The notes: generated from the letters alone by a model not told the origin. Counted from the stretch's first letter, positions 46,708 through 57,042 are shown. The stretch is 64,000 nt of DNA from Nocardioides sp. Kera G14 (GCF_020715565.1 NZ_CP085839.1:124001-188000), one strand, 5' to 3'. Numbers and translations are program-made.

Positions 46708-47370
46708 GTGACGAAGGCGACCACTGCGGACGCTCGGGACATCCCCGAGGCGACCGTGGCGCGTCTGCCGGTGTACCTCCGGGCACTCAACGCGCTGGCC
46801 GACTCCGACGTCCGGAGCTGCTCCAGTGAGGAGCTCGCCACTGCGGCCGGCGTCAACAGCGCCAAGCTGCGCAAGGACCTCTCCTACCTGGGCTCCTACG
46901 GCACCCGCGGTGTCGGCTACGACGTCGACTACCTGCGCTACCAGATCGCCCGTGAGATCGGGGTCGAGCAGGACTGGCCCGTCGTCATCGTCGGCATTGG
47001 CAACCTGGGCCAGGCACTGGCCAACTTCTCCGGCTTCCGAAGCCGTGGCTTCCGCATCGTCGCCCTGCTCGACGCCGACCCGACGCTGCAGGACAAGGAG
47101 GTCGGCGGAGTGCCGGTGCTGCCCTTCACCGACCTCGACACCATCGCGGCCGAGCACAACGTGGCCATCGGTGTGATCTCCGTCCCGGCTCATGCGGCGC
47201 AGGACGTCGCCGATCGGATGGTCGCGGCCGGCATCAGCAGCATCCTCAACTTCGCCCCGACCGTGTTGTCGGTGCCCCCCGGTGTCGACGTACGGAAGGT
47301 CGACCTGTCCATCGAGCTGCAGATCCTCGCGTATCACGAGCAGCGGAAAGCGCACGGTGAAAGCGCATGA
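46708..47370 (+). CDS. rex: Redox-sensing transcriptional repressor Rex
   Basis: Rex senses the NADH/NAD ratio and represses respiratory genes when NAD is high. The 220 residues have an N-terminal winged helix (LPVYLRALNALADSDVRSCSSEELATAAGVNSAKLRKDLSYLG split over two helices) and a Rossmann domain with VIVGIGNLGQAL. GTG 46708 is preferred over the longer reading from 46654 because of the -10 directly upstream. Its stop overlaps hemA; Streptomyces has the same rex-hemACD operon. Confidence 0.95.
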   Translation: MTKATTADARDIPEATVARLPVYLRALNALADSDVRSCSSEELATAAGVNSAKLRKDLSYLGSYGTRGVGYDVDYLRYQIAREIGVEQDWPVVIVGIGNLGQALANFSGFRSRGFRIVALLDADPTLQDKEVGGVPVLPFTDLDTIAAEHNVAIGVISVPAHAAQDVADRMVAAGISSILNFAPTVLSVPPGVDVRKVDLSIELQILAYHEQRKAHGESA

Positions 47371-48686
47371 GTGTTCTCGTCGTCGGTATCAGTCACAACA
47401 CCGCACCGGTGAGCCTGCTGGAGAAGGTCAGCCTGGACGGTGACGGCGTCGTCAAGCTGATCAACGAGATCACCGGCACCGAGCACGTCACTGAGGCGAC
47501 GGTCATCTCGACGTGCAACCGGCTCGAGATCTACACCGAGGTCGACCGCTTCCACGGCTCCGTCGAGGGCCTCTCCCGCCTCCTCGTCGAGCGTGCCGAC
47601 GAGTCCGTCGAGGCCCTGCTCCCGCACCTCTACGTCCACTACGACGACGGTGCGGTCACCCACCTCTTCCGCGTCGCGGCCGGCCTCGACTCGATGGCCG
47701 TCGGCGAGGGCCAGATCCTCGGCCAGGCCCGCGAGGCGCTCCGCTTGGGCCAGGAGCTCGGCACCGTCGGCCCGGCCCTCAACACGCTCTTCCAGCAGGC
47801 CCTCCGGGTCGGCAAGCGCACTCGCGCCGAGACCGACATCGACAGCGCCGCCCCGACGCTCGTCACCGCTGCGCTCTCGCAGGCCGCCCCGGACGGCGTC
47901 GAGGGCAAGCGGGTCGTCGTCGTGGGTGCGGGAGCGATGGCCGGGCTCGCGACCGCCACCGTCAGCCGACTGGGCGCCACCGACCTCACGGTCGTCAACC
48001 GCACCTTCGCCAGCGCCGTGCGCCTCGCTAGCGAGTACGGCGGGGTGGCGCGCGGTCTCGACGAGCTCGCCGCGTCGATCGCCGACGCGGACGTCGTCAT
48101 CACCTGCGCCGGCGCGCGGGGCTACCTGCTCGGTCTCGAGACGCTCGTCGAGCGCCCCGTCAGCCGGCCGCTCGCCCTGATCGACCTCGCCCTGCCGCGC
48201 GACGTGGACCCCGCCGTGGCGTCGCTCCCCGGTGTGACACTCGTCGGCCTGGAGGAGCTCGCTGAGAGCCTCCACGGCACCGAGGCCGCCGGAGAGGTCG
48301 CCGCCGTCCGGAACATCGTCAGCCAGGAGGTGCAGGCCTTCCTCGCCGCGCGCCGTCAGGCCTCTGTCACCCCGACCGTCGTCGCGCTCCGATCGATGGC
48401 GACGCAGGTCGTCGACGCCGAGGTCGAGCGTCTCGACCACGTGGTCCCCGATCTCGACCCGCGCGTGCGCGCCGAGGTGCTCAAGACCGTCCGCCGTGTC
48501 GCCGACAAGCTCCTCCACGAGCCGACCGTGCGTGTGCGTGAGCTCGCCAACGAGGGTGCGATCACCTACGAGCGTGCGCTCGCCGAGCTCTTCGCCCTCG
48601 ACGCCGGCGCGGTGGCCGCCGTCACCAGCTCCGTCGTGACCTCGGTGGTCGACGGCGCGGAGACCTCGGGAGCCACTGACCAGTGA
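47367..48686 (+). CDS. hemA: Glutamyl-tRNA reductase
   Basis: HemA reduces glutamyl-tRNA to glutamate-1-semialdehyde, the committed step of C5-route tetrapyrrole synthesis; HemL, encoded 5 kb downstream, takes the product. The 439 residues have the catalytic Cys50 in STCNRLEIY, the NADPH domain VVVGAGAMAGLA, VNRT, and the C-terminal dimerisation helices. The ATG overlaps the rex stop and the hemC GTG overlaps its own stop. Confidence 0.97.
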   Translation: MSVLVVGISHNTAPVSLLEKVSLDGDGVVKLINEITGTEHVTEATVISTCNRLEIYTEVDRFHGSVEGLSRLLVERADESVEALLPHLYVHYDDGAVTHLFRVAAGLDSMAVGEGQILGQAREALRLGQELGTVGPALNTLFQQALRVGKRTRAETDIDSAAPTLVTAALSQAAPDGVEGKRVVVVGAGAMAGLATATVSRLGATDLTVVNRTFASAVRLASEYGGVARGLDELAASIADADVVITCAGARGYLLGLETLVERPVSRPLALIDLALPRDVDPAVASLPGVTLVGLEELAESLHGTEAAGEVAAVRNIVSQEVQAFLAARRQASVTPTVVALRSMATQVVDAEVERLDHVVPDLDPRVRAEVLKTVRRVADKLLHEPTVRVRELANEGAITYERALAELFALDAGAVAAVTSSVVTSVVDGAETSGATDQ

Positions 48687-49618
48687 CTCGACAGACGGTG
48701 CGACTCGGCACCCGCCGCTCGCTCCTCGCCAGGACCCAGTCCGGCCAGGTGGCCGACATGATCCGCGATCAGCTCGGCCTCGAGGTCGAGCTCGTCGAGA
48801 TCGTCACCGAGGGCGATCGCAGCCAGGCGGCCGGCACGCCCGTGACCAGCGCGACCCCGACCGGCATCTATGTCAGCGCCCTGCGCGACGCACTCCTGGC
48901 CGGCGAGGTGGACGTCGCCGTCCACTCACTCAAGGACCTCCCGACGTACGCCGCCGAGGGCATCGATCTCATCGCCATCCCTGTCCGCGAGGACCCGAGG
49001 GACGTCATCGTGGCCCGTGACGGGCTCACGCTGGGCGAGCTTCCGGCGGGTTCGAAGGTCGGCACGGGGTCCCCGCGACGGGTCGCCCAGCTGGCCGCAC
49101 TCGGCTTGAGTTTGGAACTGACCGGCGTGCGTGGAAACATCGACACCCGGATCGGCAAAGTTCGGTCCGGAGAGTTCGACGCAGTCGTACTCGCCCGTGC
49201 CGGCCTCAGTCGGATCGGCCGCCTCGACGAGGTGACCGAGATGCTGGACCCGCTGCAGATGCTCCCCGCCCCCGGGCAGGGTGCACTCGGCATCGAGTGC
49301 CGTGCGGACGATGAGCTGGGCCAGACCCTGCGGGCCTTGGACCATGGTCCGACCCGCGCCGCTGTGACGGCGGAGCGGGCGTTGCTCGCCACGCTTGAAG
49401 GTGGTTGTGCAGCACCGATCGGCACCCTCGCCGACGTTGTCGAGGGTGAGGACGGAGATGAGTTGTGGGTGCGAGCCGTGGTGCTCTCACCCGATGGGGC
49501 GGTCGCGATCCGGCGATCGGCAAGTGGCAGCCCCGCCGATGCCGCCGGCGTCGGGACTCGATTGGCAGAGGAGATGCTCAGCGAGGGTGCAGGCACCCTG
49601 GCGGGCGACGAGAGCTAG
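48683..49618 (+). CDS. hemC: Porphobilinogen deaminase (hydroxymethylbilane synthase)
   Basis: HemC polymerises four porphobilinogens to hydroxymethylbilane. Its 311 residues include LGTRRSLLARTQS, the HSLKDLPT motif (about 81-88), PRR in TGSPRRVAQL, and the cofactor-attachment Cys242 in EGGCAAPIG, to which the dipyrromethane primer is bound. GTG 48683 overlaps the hemA stop. hemD follows 16 nt later. Confidence 0.97.
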   Translation: MTRQTVRLGTRRSLLARTQSGQVADMIRDQLGLEVELVEIVTEGDRSQAAGTPVTSATPTGIYVSALRDALLAGEVDVAVHSLKDLPTYAAEGIDLIAIPVREDPRDVIVARDGLTLGELPAGSKVGTGSPRRVAQLAALGLSLELTGVRGNIDTRIGKVRSGEFDAVVLARAGLSRIGRLDEVTEMLDPLQMLPAPGQGALGIECRADDELGQTLRALDHGPTRAAVTAERALLATLEGGCAAPIGTLADVVEGEDGDELWVRAVVLSPDGAVAIRRSASGSPADAAGVGTRLAEEMLSEGAGTLAGDES

Positions 49619-49634
49619 CTAGACAGGCACAAGC

Positions 49635-51230
49635 ATGAGTTGGGTGTCGTTCGTCGGCAGTGGTCCGGGAGACCCGGAGCTGTTGACCGTCCGCGCTGCT
49701 GACCTGATCCGTCAGGCCGATGTGGTGATCACCGAGGCGCCGGAGCACGAGGCCCTCGTGGCCGCGCTGCGCGGTCCGACGGCTGCGGCCGTCGAGTTCG
49801 TCGACGGCGGATTCGGCGAGGATGGGCAGCCGCTCACCCACGCCGCCCGCGCCAAGGTCGTCGTCAAGCAGGCCAAGCGCCGGCTGCGCGTCGTGCGCCT
49901 CATGACCGGTGACCCGTTCGTCTACGCGTCGGGCCCCGAGGAGGCGGCCGCCGTCGCCAAGGCGGGCCTGGGCTTCGAGATCGTGCCGGGCGTCTCGTCC
50001 GTCGCCGCGGTCCCTGCGTACGCCGGCATCCCGCTCACCACGAAGGACCACCGTGAGGTCGCCGTCGTCACCTGTGGCGACAGCAAGATCGACTGGAGCC
50101 AGTACGCCGACGACCGCACCCTGGTGTTGCTGTCCGGCGTCGGCCTGATCGGTGACATCGCCAAGGCGTTGATCGCCGCCGGTCGCTCCGCCGAGACGCC
50201 GGTCGCCATGACCCGCGTCGGCACCACGACCGAGCAGCAGACCGTCACCTCCGACCTCGCGCACATCGCCGCCGACGCCCGCGCGGCCCGGATGGCTCCT
50301 CCCGCCGTCATCGTGGTCGGCAAGGTCGTGTCGCTGCGCGAGACGCTCTCCTGGTTCGAGACCAAGCCGCTCTTCGGCTGGCGTGTCCTCGTGCCGCGCA
50401 CGAAGGAGCAGGCGCCCGCCCTGTCCACCCGCCTGCGCTCGGCCGGCGCGGTGCCCGAGGAGGTCCCCACGATCTCCGTCGAGCCGCCGCGCAACCCGCA
50501 GCAGATGGACAAGGCCATCCGCGGCCTCGTCGAGGGCCGCTACGAGTGGGTGGCCTTCACCTCCGTCAACGCGGTGCGCGCCGTGCGCGAGAAGTTCGAC
50601 GAGTACGGCTTGGACGCCCGTGCCTTCTCGGGTCTCAAGATCGCCGCCGTCGGCGACAAGACCGCATCCGCACTGCTCGAGATGGGCCTGCGCCCCGACC
50701 TGGTGCCCGCCGCCTCCGACCAGTCCGCGGCCGGTCTGCTCGAGGTGTGGCCCGAGTTCGACGCGGACCTCGACCCGATCAACCGCGTCTTCCTGCCGCG
50801 TGCGGACATCGCCACCGAGAACCTCATCGCCGGCCTCACCGAGCTCGGCTGGGAGTGTGACGACGTCACCGCCTACCGCACCGTCCGGGCCGCCCCGCCG
50901 CCCGCGCCGACGCGCGACGCGATCAAGACCGGCAAGTTCGACGCCGTCGTCTTCACGTCCTCCTCCACCGTCCGCAACCTCGTCGGCATCGCCGGCAAGC
51001 CACACCCGTCGACGGTGATCGCCGTCATCGGGCCGGCCACGGCCAAGACCGCCGAGGAGCACGGACTGCGGGTCGACGTACTGGCGCAGGAGCCGTCGAT
51101 CGAGGCACTTGCCGACGCACTGGCGGACTTCGGGTCGTCACGTCGTGCCGGGCTCCTCGAGGCCGGCCAGCCGGTGACGAAGCCCAGCGACCGCAAGCCG
51201 GCCGCCCGTCGTCGCGCGACCAGCAGCTGA
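49635..51230 (+). CDS. hemD: Fused uroporphyrinogen-III methyltransferase/synthase
   Basis: The 531-residue protein joins two enzymes. Residues 1-250 are a SUMT (CobA-type) methyltransferase, with [26 protein letters not shown] and [21 protein letters not shown]; it makes precorrin-2/sirohydrochlorin for siroheme or B12. Residues 255-510 are uroporphyrinogen-III synthase ([47 protein letters not shown]), which closes the ring for heme. The fusion puts the branch point in one protein, a common arrangement in actinobacteria. Confidence 0.93.
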   Translation: MSWVSFVGSGPGDPELLTVRAADLIRQADVVITEAPEHEALVAALRGPTAAAVEFVDGGFGEDGQPLTHAARAKVVVKQAKRRLRVVRLMTGDPFVYASGPEEAAAVAKAGLGFEIVPGVSSVAAVPAYAGIPLTTKDHREVAVVTCGDSKIDWSQYADDRTLVLLSGVGLIGDIAKALIAAGRSAETPVAMTRVGTTTEQQTVTSDLAHIAADARAARMAPPAVIVVGKVVSLRETLSWFETKPLFGWRVLVPRTKEQAPALSTRLRSAGAVPEEVPTISVEPPRNPQQMDKAIRGLVEGRYEWVAFTSVNAVRAVREKFDEYGLDARAFSGLKIAAVGDKTASALLEMGLRPDLVPAASDQSAAGLLEVWPEFDADLDPINRVFLPRADIATENLIAGLTELGWECDDVTAYRTVRAAPPPAPTRDAIKTGKFDAVVFTSSSTVRNLVGIAGKPHPSTVIAVIGPATAKTAEEHGLRVDVLAQEPSIEALADALADFGSSRRAGLLEAGQPVTKPSDRKPAARRRATSS

Positions 51231-51243
51231 GGCTCCCCGAGCG

Positions 51244-52248
51244 ATGAGCGAGATCGAGCGGCCCGTCATCCGTCCGCGTCGCCTGCGGCGGACGCCGGCG
51301 CTACGCCGGATGGTGGCCGAGACGTCGGTCGAGGCGCGGCAGCTGATCCTGCCGATGTTCGTCGCCGAGGGCCTCGATGAGCCCCGACCGATCTCCTCGA
51401 TGCCCGGCGTCGTGCAGCACAGCCGGGACTCCGCCCGTGCCGCCGTCGCGGACGCTGCGGAGGCCGGCATCGGAGGCGTGATGCTCTTCGGTGTCCCCAC
51501 CGACGAGCACAAGGACGCCGAGGGCTCCCAGGCGCTCGACCCGTCCGGCATCCTCAACGTGGCGATCGCCGACGCGGTCGCCGAGGTCGGCGATGCGCTC
51601 ACGGTGATGAGCGACCTGTGCCTCGACGAGTTCACCTCGCACGGCCACTGCGGCGTCCTGACCGAGACGTCGGCCGGCGCCCTCGTCATCGACAACGACC
51701 GCACCCTCGAGCTCTACGCCGCCATGGGCCTGGCCCAGGCCGAGGCTGGCGTCCACATGGTCGGTCCGAGCGGGATGATGGACGGCCAGGTCGCCGTCAT
51801 CCGCGACGCACTCGACGGAGCCGGCCACCAGGACGTCGCCATCCTCGCGTATGGCGCCAAGTACGCCTCCGCGTTCTACGGGCCGTTCCGCGAGGCGGTC
51901 GGCTCCTCCCTCCAGGGTGACCGTCGCACGTATCAGCAGGACCCCGCGAACGGCCTCGAGGGCGTCCGCGAGGCACTGCTCGACGTCGAACAGGGCGCCG
52001 ACATCGTCATGGTGAAGCCGGGACTGCCCTACCTCGACGTGCTGCGCCAGGTGAAGGACGCCGTCGACATCCCCGTGGCGGCGTACAACATCTCCGGCGA
52101 GTACTCGATGGTCGAGGCGGCCGCGGCGAACGGCTGGATCGACCGCGAGGCCGCGATCCTCGAGACGCTGACCGCCTTCCGGCGGGCCGGTGCGGACATG
52201 ATCCTCACCTACTGGGCCGTCGAAGCCGCTTCGCTTCTCGCGCGCTGA
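51244..52248 (+). CDS. hemB: Delta-aminolevulinic acid dehydratase
   Basis: HemB condenses two 5-aminolevulinates to porphobilinogen. The 334-residue TIM barrel has both Schiff-base lysines, in [17 protein letters not shown] and [10 protein letters not shown]. The metal-site loop reads [14 protein letters not shown], where the middle ligand is Asp in place of the Cys of three-cysteine zinc enzymes, so metal use may be mixed. It starts 13 nt after hemD and closes the rex-hemACDB operon. Confidence 0.96.
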   Translation: MSEIERPVIRPRRLRRTPALRRMVAETSVEARQLILPMFVAEGLDEPRPISSMPGVVQHSRDSARAAVADAAEAGIGGVMLFGVPTDEHKDAEGSQALDPSGILNVAIADAVAEVGDALTVMSDLCLDEFTSHGHCGVLTETSAGALVIDNDRTLELYAAMGLAQAEAGVHMVGPSGMMDGQVAVIRDALDGAGHQDVAILAYGAKYASAFYGPFREAVGSSLQGDRRTYQQDPANGLEGVREALLDVEQGADIVMVKPGLPYLDVLRQVKDAVDIPVAAYNISGEYSMVEAAAANGWIDREAAILETLTAFRRAGADMILTYWAVEAASLLAR

Positions 52249-52296
52249 CTCCCGTGCTCGGAGTTCTCCTATCTGCAACGCGGCGTCACACCCGCG

Positions 52297-52325
52297 CGTA
52301 ACCTCGTCAACGTAGGCCTCGTTGA
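52297..52325 (+). promoter_or_regulatory. BldN-type promoter of the lytic transglycosylase gene
   Basis: CGTAAC (52297-52302) and CGTTGA (52320-52325) are 17 nt apart, both hexamers perfect for the BldN consensus as I recall it. The start near 52332 gives a leader of about 30 nt with GGAG before ATG 52363. A nearly perfect 11-bp inverted repeat (52310-52334) overlaps the -10. Confidence 0.68.
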
Positions 52326-52334
52326 GGTCTACGT
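52310..52334. repeat. 11-bp inverted repeat over the transglycosylase promoter
   Basis: ACGTAGGCCTC (52310-52320) and GAGGTCTACGT (52324-52334) pair with one G-T wobble around a GTT centre. It covers the -10 and start region, so it could be an operator or an early hairpin. Confidence 0.5.
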
Positions 52335-52362
52335 CACACTGGGAGCAGGAACAACGGAGTCG

Positions 52363-53610
52363 ATGATGACCACGCCGAACGGGATTGACGAGCAGACGCG
52401 CGCACACCGCGCGGACGGGCGCACACGGATCGTGTCGGGCCGCACCAAGCGGATCGCGACCCTCGTGCCGCTCGCCATGCTCTCCGCCGCTTGGACGATC
52501 TCGATCAGCACCTCGGGCGCCTCGACGGCGCTTGCCGACGACCAGCAGAACCTCCCGGACGGCACTCAGGTGCCCGGCAAGGCGCTCCTCGTCCCGGCCA
52601 GCCTCACCACCGACTCCGCCACGGCGGGCGTCACCGGGGAGAGCGCCCAGCAGATCATCTCCACTGCCTCGGCCTCCGAGATCCCCGCCGCTGCGCTCGC
52701 CGCCTACCAGCGTGCCGAGACCGTCATCAACAAGGCCGACCCCAGCTGCCACCTGCCGTGGCAGCTCCTCGGTGCGATCGGTCGTGTCGAGTCCAACCAC
52801 GGCCGCGCCCAGGGCAACACCCTCAGTGACACCGGCACCGTGACCCCGGGCATCTTCGGCCTGCCGCTCAACGGCACCGCCGGCACAGCCCGCATCGCCG
52901 ACACCGACGCCGGGCAGTACGACGGCGACACGGCCGTCGACCGCGCGGTCGGCCCGATGCAGTTCATCCCCTCGACGTGGTCGACGGTCGGTGTGGACGC
53001 TGACGGCGACGGCAAGCGCGACCCGCAGGACATCAACGACGCCGCCCTCGCGGCGGCCGTCTACCTCTGCTCCGGCGACGAGGACCTCTCCACCGACGCC
53101 GGCCAGGAGGCCGCGGTGCTGCGGTACAACCACTCCGAGTCGTACGTCATGACCGTCATGTCGGTCTACCGCGACTACCTCGCCGGCGACTTCAGCGCCA
53201 TCCCGAACTACGTCCTCCCGGCCAGCTACTTCGAGCCCGCACCGGCCGCGCCGAAGACCCAGAAGACCAAGAAGAAGGCGACCACGCTCGCCTCGGCGCC
53301 GCCCAGCGGCGGTGTCGCGACGAAGCCGACCGCTCCGTCGACCACCGACTCGAGCGACGAGCCCTCGACGCCGTCCACCTCGGACGCGCCGTCGACGCCG
53401 TCGGTCAAGCTGCCGAAGCCGACGCTTCCCGCGCTGCCCTCCACGGGTGTGGACCCGCTCGACAAGACGCTGACCAAGGCACAGGCCACCGTGCAGTGCC
53501 TGGCCGACATGGGCTTCGACAGCGTCAACGACCTCCTGGCCGCGAACCCGCTGGGATCGGTGAAGGCGCTCGCCACCCTGAACACCTGCGTCGCCAAGCT
53601 CACCAGCTGA
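52363..53610 (+). CDS. Secreted lytic murein transglycosylase
   Basis: The 415 residues have a cytoplasmic basic start, a signal segment (about 29-58), an SLT-type lysozyme-fold domain with catalytic Glu143 in IGRVESNHGR, AVGPMQFIPSTW and the AAVYLC segment, a Thr/Ser/Pro linker (about 300-365) and a small C-terminal domain. It should cleave glycan strands of peptidoglycan outside the membrane. The BldN-type promoter links it to the sigma factor gene 7 kb upstream. No c-di-AMP riboswitch is seen. Confidence 0.9.
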   Translation: MMTTPNGIDEQTRAHRADGRTRIVSGRTKRIATLVPLAMLSAAWTISISTSGASTALADDQQNLPDGTQVPGKALLVPASLTTDSATAGVTGESAQQIISTASASEIPAAALAAYQRAETVINKADPSCHLPWQLLGAIGRVESNHGRAQGNTLSDTGTVTPGIFGLPLNGTAGTARIADTDAGQYDGDTAVDRAVGPMQFIPSTWSTVGVDADGDGKRDPQDINDAALAAAVYLCSGDEDLSTDAGQEAAVLRYNHSESYVMTVMSVYRDYLAGDFSAIPNYVLPASYFEPAPAAPKTQKTKKKATTLASAPPSGGVATKPTAPSTTDSSDEPSTPSTSDAPSTPSVKLPKPTLPALPSTGVDPLDKTLTKAQATVQCLADMGFDSVNDLLAANPLGSVKALATLNTCVAKLTS

Positions 53611-53688
53611 TACCCGACGAAGGCCCGTGGAATCCTGAGAAGCCGCCCCGAAGATGCTCAGGTGGGACATCGCGGGGAGAATGACCGG

Positions 53689-55023
53689 GTGCCTGACATC
53701 GACAGCTCGATCGACACCGGGTCCGCACCTGCCTCGGAGGCGCTCTTCGCGCGGGCCCAGGCGGTCACACCTGGCGGGGTGAACTCGCCGGTCCGTGCCT
53801 TCAACGCCGTGGGCGGGACGCCGCGCTTCATCGCGTCGGCGGAGGGTGCCTGGCTCACCGACGTCGACGGCAACCGGTACGTCGACCTCATCTGCTCCTG
53901 GGGGCCGATGCTCCTCGGCCACCGGCACCCGGAGGTCGAGGCCGCGGTCACGGCGGCGATCCAGCGGGGGACGTCGTACGGCACGCCCACGACCCCCGAG
54001 GTCGAGCTCGCGGAGGAGATCGTCGGGCGCACGCCCGTCGACGAGGTCCGCTTCGTGTCGTCCGGCACCGAGGCGACGATGTCGGCGATCCGTCTCGCCC
54101 GCGGCTTCACCGGCCGTGACGTGATCATCAAGTTCGCCGGCTGCTACCACGGGCACGTCGACTCGCTGCTGGCCTCTGCCGGCTCGGGCCTGGTGACCTT
54201 CGCGGTGCCTGGGACTCCGGGCGTCCCGGCGTCGTCCACCGAGCTCACACTGGTGCTGCCGTACAACGACACCACCGCTCTCGAGGCGGCCTTCGCCGAG
54301 CACGGCCCGCGGATCGCGGCCGTGATCACCGAGGCCGGCCCCGGCAACATGGGCGTCGTCCCACCGGCGCCCGGCTTCAACCAGCTGATCTCGACCCTCT
54401 GCGCGAAGCACGGCGCGCTCTTCATCTCCGACGAGGTGATGACCGGCTTCCGGGCGACTCGCGACGGGCACTGGGGCCTCGACGGCAAGGTCGAGGGCTG
54501 GCGCCCCGACCTGATCACCTTCGGCAAGGTGATGGGCGGCGGCTTCCCGGCCGCGGCGTTCGGCGGCCGCGCCGACGTGATGCGGACGCTCTCGCCGGTC
54601 GGTCCGGTCTACCAGGCCGGCACGTTGAGCGGGAACCCGGTCGCGACGACCGCCGGACTCACGACGCTACGCCTCGCGACCGAGGAGGTCTACGGCCACA
54701 TCGCGCGTGCCGCAGACGTCGTGAAGCAGGCCGCCTCCGGCGCACTCGATGCGGCCGGTGTGGCCCATCAGGTCCAGAGCACCGGCACGATGTTCTCGAT
54801 CTTCCTCACCGAGGCTCCGGTGACGAACTTCGACGAGGCGAAGACGACAGACGAGACGGCGTACAAGGCCTTCTTCCATTCGATGCTGGCGGATGGGGTC
54901 TACCTGCCGCCGAGCGCCTACGAGGTGTGGTTCCTCAGCGCCGCGCACGACGACGAGGCGCTCGACCACATCGTCAACGCGCTGCCCAAGGCAGCCCGCG
55001 CAGCCGCGGCGGTGCAGCGATGA
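53689..55023 (+). CDS. hemL: Glutamate-1-semialdehyde 2,1-aminomutase
   Basis: HemL converts glutamate-1-semialdehyde to 5-aminolevulinate with PLP, directly after HemA. The 444 residues include [37 protein letters not shown], and the PLP-lysine motif [20 protein letters not shown] 53689 is chosen over the longer reading from 53662: GAGAAT ends 6 nt before it, as in other leaderless genes. Its TGA overlaps the next gene's ATG. Confidence 0.95.
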   Translation: MPDIDSSIDTGSAPASEALFARAQAVTPGGVNSPVRAFNAVGGTPRFIASAEGAWLTDVDGNRYVDLICSWGPMLLGHRHPEVEAAVTAAIQRGTSYGTPTTPEVELAEEIVGRTPVDEVRFVSSGTEATMSAIRLARGFTGRDVIIKFAGCYHGHVDSLLASAGSGLVTFAVPGTPGVPASSTELTLVLPYNDTTALEAAFAEHGPRIAAVITEAGPGNMGVVPPAPGFNQLISTLCAKHGALFISDEVMTGFRATRDGHWGLDGKVEGWRPDLITFGKVMGGGFPAAAFGGRADVMRTLSPVGPVYQAGTLSGNPVATTAGLTTLRLATEEVYGHIARAADVVKQAASGALDAAGVAHQVQSTGTMFSIFLTEAPVTNFDEAKTTDETAYKAFFHSMLADGVYLPPSAYEVWFLSAAHDDEALDHIVNALPKAARAAAAVQR

Positions 55024-55685
55024 CGACGCCTGACACGATCGTCCACCTGCTCCGGCACGGTGAGGTCTACAACCCCGACGGCATCCTCTACGGACGCCGT
55101 GACGGCTTCCACCTCTCCGAGCGCGGTCGTGCGATGGCCGAGCACGTCGCCGGTGCGATCAAGGACCGCGACATCACGCACATGGTGTCCAGTCCGCTGG
55201 AGCGTGCGCAGGAGACCGCCGCGCCGCTCGCCGCCGCGCGAGGGCTCGAGGTCCAGATCGACGAGCGCGTCATCGAGTCGGCCAACGACTTCGAGGGCAT
55301 GGTCTTCAAGGGTCCGAACAACGCGCTGAAGAACCCGCGGATCTGGCCCAAGCTGTGGAACCCCGCCCGACCGTCGTGGGGTGAGCCGTTCAAGGAGATC
55401 ACCACCCGGATGCTCGAGGCGATCGGCGACGCGCGCGCGGCCGCCGAAGGCCACGAGGCGGTCATCGTCAGCCACCAGTTGCCGATCTGGACGGTGCGCC
55501 TCTTCGTCGAGGGACGCTCCTACATCCACAACCCGCGCAACCGGCAGTGCACGCTCTGCTCGCTCACGTCCTTCCACTTCGTCGGCGAGGAGTTCCAGCA
55601 GGTCTCCTACAGCGAGCCGGTGCTCAACATGATCCCCGTCGAGCAGCGCGACGACCCCTTCAGCGCCGGCGGTCAGCGCCCCTGA
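55020..55685 (+). CDS. Histidine phosphatase superfamily protein
   Basis: The 221-residue phosphoglycerate-mutase-like protein has the catalytic RHGE ([27 protein letters not shown] split over the first strand and loop), [11 protein letters not shown], and the second His in VIVSHQLPI. The substrate is unknown. It is wedged between hemL and the cytochrome c maturation set, as in mycobacteria (Rv0525, from memory), with ATGA overlap upstream and its TGA sharing one base with the resA ATG. Confidence 0.9.
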   Translation: MTTPDTIVHLLRHGEVYNPDGILYGRRDGFHLSERGRAMAEHVAGAIKDRDITHMVSSPLERAQETAAPLAAARGLEVQIDERVIESANDFEGMVFKGPNNALKNPRIWPKLWNPARPSWGEPFKEITTRMLEAIGDARAAAEGHEAVIVSHQLPIWTVRLFVEGRSYIHNPRNRQCTLCSLTSFHFVGEEFQQVSYSEPVLNMIPVEQRDDPFSAGGQRP

Positions 55686-56287
55686 TGCACTCGGTCATGC
55701 AATCTCGCCGGCTCCTCGTCGTACCTCTGCTCGCCATCCTCGCCCTGGTGGCGGGGTGCAGCGACCTGTCGGGCACGCAGGGCGGCGCCTACGTCACGGG
55801 CGACGGGCAGATCAAGGTCTGGCCGACGGCGAAGCGCGGCGAGCCTGTCGACCTCACCGGAGACACCCTCGACGGCGGCACCTGGAGTGCCAAGGACAAC
55901 CGCGGCAAGCCGGTGGTGGTCAACGTGTGGTGGAGCAACTGTGGCCCCTGCCGCAAGGAGATGCCGATGCTCCAGGCCGCCGCCGCGGACCTCGAGGGCA
56001 AGGCGACCTTCATCGGCGTCAACACCCGTGACAACTCCGCCGACAACGGCATCTCCTTCGAGCGGTCGATCGGCGTCAGCTATCCGTCTCTCTACTCACC
56101 CGACGGTGCCGCGCTGCTCGCCCTGCCCGGCCTGCCGCGCGCCCTGCCCTCGACCGTCGTGCTGGACGCCGACGGCCGGATCGCGGCCACCGTCTCGGGT
56201 CAGTTGCCCTCCAAGCTCACGCTCACCGAGCTCGTCGGCTGTATCGCCGACGACCAGGCGAGCGACGACTGCAAGGTGAAGTCGTGA
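55685..56287 (+). CDS. resA: Thioredoxin-like lipoprotein ResA (cytochrome c maturation)
   Basis: ResA reduces the haem-binding cysteines of apocytochrome c outside the membrane. The 200-residue protein has a lipobox LALVAGC (Cys25) and a TlpA/ResA thioredoxin fold with the redox motif NCGPC (Cys86, Cys89; Asn in place of the more common Trp). The start ATG shares the last base of the upstream stop. It receives electrons from CcdA, encoded next. Confidence 0.9.
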   Translation: MHSVMQSRRLLVVPLLAILALVAGCSDLSGTQGGAYVTGDGQIKVWPTAKRGEPVDLTGDTLDGGTWSAKDNRGKPVVVNVWWSNCGPCRKEMPMLQAAAADLEGKATFIGVNTRDNSADNGISFERSIGVSYPSLYSPDGAALLALPGLPRALPSTVVLDADGRIAATVSGQLPSKLTLTELVGCIADDQASDDCKVKS

Positions 56288-57042
56288 CCGAGTGGATCAA
56301 GCAGACGACGGGTGACGGCTCCTTCGCGCTGGCCGCCCCGATCGCCATCCTGCTCGGCCTGATCTCGTTCCTCTCGCCGTGCGTGCTGCCGCTGCTGCCC
56401 GGCTACCTCTCCTACGCCACGGGCCTGTCGGGTGCCGATGTCGCGTCGGGAAACGTACGTCGTGGCCGGATGCTCCTCGGGTCCCTGCTGTTCGTCCTCG
56501 GCTTCACCGTCGTCTTCGTCGCCGGTGGCGTCGCGGCCGGAACGGTCGGCTTCTGGTTCTCCTCGCACGAGGACCAGCTTCAGATCGTGCTGGGTGTCTT
56601 CACGATCATCCTCGGCCTGGCGTTCCTCGGCGCGATGCCGATCCTCCAGCGCGACGTGCGCTTCCACCGGATACCTGCCGTCGGCCTGATCGCCGCGCCG
56701 CTGCTGGGCGTGCTCTTCGCCGTCGGCTGGACACCGTGCATGGGGCCGACCCTCGGCGTGATGTTCAACCTCGCCGGCACGTCGGGCACCGCCGTGCGCG
56801 GTGGCCTGCTGCTCGCGCTCTACAGCGCCGGCCTCGGCCTGCCCTTCGTCGGGTTCGCGCTGCTGTGGCGTCGTGCCCTGGGTGCGCTCAGCTTCATCCG
56901 CCGCCACATCGCGTGGGTCACCCGCCTCGGCGGCCTTCTCTTCATCCTGATCGGCCTCGCGCTCCTCACCGGCTGGTGGGACTACGCGGTGGAGTGGATC
57001 CAGGGACATCTCGTCAGCGACTGGTGGTCGACAAGCCTGTGA
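56284..57042 (+). CDS. ccdA: Thiol-disulfide transporter CcdA
   Basis: CcdA passes reducing power from cytoplasmic thioredoxin across the membrane to ResA. The 252-residue protein has six helices and the two redox cysteines in SPCVLPLLPGYLSY and GWTPCMGPTLG. GTG 56284 overlaps the resA stop, and resB GTG overlaps its own stop, so the set is translated in step. Confidence 0.95.
   Translation: MTEWIKQTTGDGSFALAAPIAILLGLISFLSPCVLPLLPGYLSYATGLSGADVASGNVRRGRMLLGSLLFVLGFTVVFVAGGVAAGTVGFWFSSHEDQLQIVLGVFTIILGLAFLGAMPILQRDVRFHRIPAVGLIAAPLLGVLFAVGWTPCMGPTLGVMFNLAGTSGTAVRGGLLLALYSAGLGLPFVGFALLWRRALGALSFIRRHIAWVTRLGGLLFILIGLALLTGWWDYAVEWIQGHLVSDWWSTSL

Noticed and set aside
52249..52362. c-di-AMP (ydaO-type) riboswitch before the lytic transglycosylase gene
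   Set aside because: The 114-nt spacer is too short and holds none of the conserved motifs; a BldN-type promoter explains it better.
53630..53665. Hairpin with CCTGAG/CTCAGG arms before hemL as a regulatory RNA
   Set aside because: Six base pairs with a 17-nt loop is within chance for this composition.
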